The position numbers and the translations under genes are program-made. A DNA stretch of 45,490 nt, taken from contig FWWN02000321.1 in assembly GCA_900175165.2 (NCBI GenBank), positions 1 through 45,490 of the forward strand, read 5' to 3'. The stretch is from Rhizomucor pusillus (Eukaryota > Mucoromycota > Mucoromycetes > Mucorales > Lichtheimiaceae). Under the pieces are notes generated by a model. That model was not told the origin of the DNA and made no database searches. It saw only the letters and a program-made list of their open reading frames with translations. Below, piece by piece: positions 43,968 to 45,490 of the stretch (positions are counted from its first letter, which is position 1; each line of letters begins with the position of its first letter).

Positions 43968-45490
43968 GAATCCAACAAGCGATGTCGCCGCCAATCACAA
44001 TTGATGTCGCTAGCCAACCAAAAATGAAGTCGCTGGACAATCGAAATTGAAGTCATTGCCCAATCAAAATCAACTTCGCATATTTCAGAAATGGAAGTCG
44101 TGTTTTTTAGCTTAGAAATCATTGTCCACTCGAAAAATATTAATCGCGGGCACTGCTTTTCAGGTGTATTTTTAATCTTTGTAATTTAACATGAGTACAA
44201 TATTTTTATGAAGATGGATGTGGAAATGTAGTTGATGAGAATGGTGGTCCTGAACCCATGGATTACATCGTTGATCAGAATGGATTTGTAGTTGAGACGA
44301 TTGCCACTCATTCTGAATATTTGAAACATGCGGCTTCTAGCGAATCTTCTCAGACCTACCCAATGCTGGTAGAAAAGTCAAAAGAGGACGACGTCCGTAT
44401 GAAGGAAGCAAACATAAAACGGAATTATGTTCGCTATACTGCCCAGGATACAGCTAGGTTTTTTTATCTGAAGATTGAAAAGTGTATGAGTGCGTCAGCT
44501 GCAGCGAAACAGTTGGGCATTCACATTCGAACTGCTCAGAGATGGGTTAAGCAATATAATGCGTGTCCTGACAGTATTTTTGACAATTGTAAGCAGGTTG
44601 GTCGTAAATGCATCTTGACCGAAGAGCATAAAACGGCTGTTGTTGAAGTGACCGAGCATTTATTGAAACGATTCAATGATCTTAAGGTTTCGCGCTGCAC
44701 TGTTTATAACTTTATGAGACGTGAATGCAACCTTTCGTTGAAAAAAAGCAGATTTTCATTCTATCGAAAGAAACAGTCCAGCAAAGATTGAGGAGCGGTA
44801 CGATTGGGTTTGTAAACATGAAACGCCCAAGAGCTTGGTCCAAAAAAGGTACCCGTGCTATTGTTACCAGGCTCTACTACGAGAGCAAACACAACATCAA
44901 TATTGGGCGCAGGTTTGATCACAGTCCGCGTGAAAAAACCAAGACCTGCCAAGAAGAGAAAGGCTGATGGATATATTAGCTCAGGAACTGTAACAGGTCA
45001 CTACATTAGTTCTTAAAAACGACTCTCGATGAAATGGACAAATATCCACATATGAAAGGTCACTATGTAGTTATGGATAATGCACCCATTCACACGCATG
45101 AAAACATAAAGAAGTATATTGAGTACCGAGGATATAAATGTGTGTATCTTCCTACTTACTCTCCTGAGCTTAACCCAATAGAACAGTTCTGGGCAGTGGC
45201 AAAGAGTACGGTTAAGCGTCATGGGTTTTCGCAGGAAGACACTCTTTCAAAAAGAATTACAGAAGCCTGCAAAAGTGTGGAGAAAAGTCACTTCAAAGGC
45301 TTCGTTTCGCATTCTTACAAGTGTTGGGATAAATGTCGAAACAGAGAACCCATGTAATGGCTACAGCAAAAGTCAATAGTGCAGCGATAAGAATCAGGCA
45401 AGCAGTAATCAGATAAGCAACATGCAATTTTTATTTTTCAATGTCGGTCATGCAACATTGATTCTTGTCGAAAGGATGTCGAGAAAAAAA
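43968..45490. repeat. Right copy of exact 1523-bp terminal direct repeat
   Basis: Identical to 1-1523, base for base, including all transposase lesions and about 12 bp before the first iteron. It ends at the last base of the window, inside the 3' hairpin left arm. Confidence 0.97.
44191..45357 (+). pseudogene. Broken IS630/Tc1-mariner-type transposase (right copy)
   Basis: Exact copy of the pseudogene at 224-1390: helix-turn-helix piece at 44258-44791, catalytic C-terminal piece at 45034-45357, with the same internal deletion near 44810-44817 and the same frameshifts. Two independent old insertions would not share every lesion, so this is a recent duplicate or the same locus assembled twice. 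Confidence 0.88.

Overview
The window reads as nuclear DNA of an early-diverging filamentous fungus, most likely Mucoromycota (Mucorales-like). The evidence is: genes with many short introns (about 55-120 nt), GT..AG borders and CTAAC/CTAAT branch points; housekeeping genes of fungal type (ATG22, MNN9, ERV14, ERG3, COQ5, eIF4B); and degenerate transposons (IS630-type, non-LTR, TnpB/Fanzor-like) of kinds I associate with that phylum. The species cannot be fixed from sequence alone.

Layout. (1) 1-13.1 kb is a transposon graveyard: a broken IS630/Tc1-type transposase, a 5'-truncated non-LTR reverse transcriptase, a second related IS630-type fragment, a decayed gene of unknown family, a near-perfect 99-bp foldback repeat, a decayed TnpB/Fanzor-like ORF and an unexplained 303-codon ORF. 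(2) 13.6-34.1 kb holds eleven well-preserved genes: bZIP factor (+), ATG22 (-), mitochondrial uL23 (-), MNN9-type mannosyltransferase (+), eIF4B (-), a small predicted coiled-coil protein (+), ERV14/cornichon (+), peroxiredoxin (-), ERG3 C-5 sterol desaturase (+), COQ5 (+) and a secreted GH36 alpha-galactosidase (-). (3) 34.1-38.2 kb is gene-poor and carries three spaced copies of a 29-bp motif. (4) 38.2-43.5 kb holds a MOSC protein (+), an FHA-domain nuclear protein (+) and a long-chain alcohol oxidase (-). (5) 43968-45490 repeats positions 1-1523 exactly, up to both window edges.

The intact genes are not an operon or an obvious cluster. Several act in shared cell functions: sterol synthesis (ERG3), ER-to-Golgi cargo export and Golgi mannosylation (ERV14, MNN9), mitochondria (uL23m, COQ5, the peroxiredoxin), vacuolar amino acid efflux (ATG22), and fatty alcohol oxidation (FAO). 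Most neighbours are convergent with very short spacers (40-170 bp); one pair (eIF4B and the coiled-coil gene) is divergent with only 95 bp between start codons.

I rebuilt all exon-intron models by hand from splice sites and protein continuity; every model closes in frame. The most unusual intact-gene feature is ATG22, which requires two micro-exons of 7 and 9 nt and a GC-AG intron. I found no convincing tRNA, rRNA, CRISPR or clearly new multigene system.
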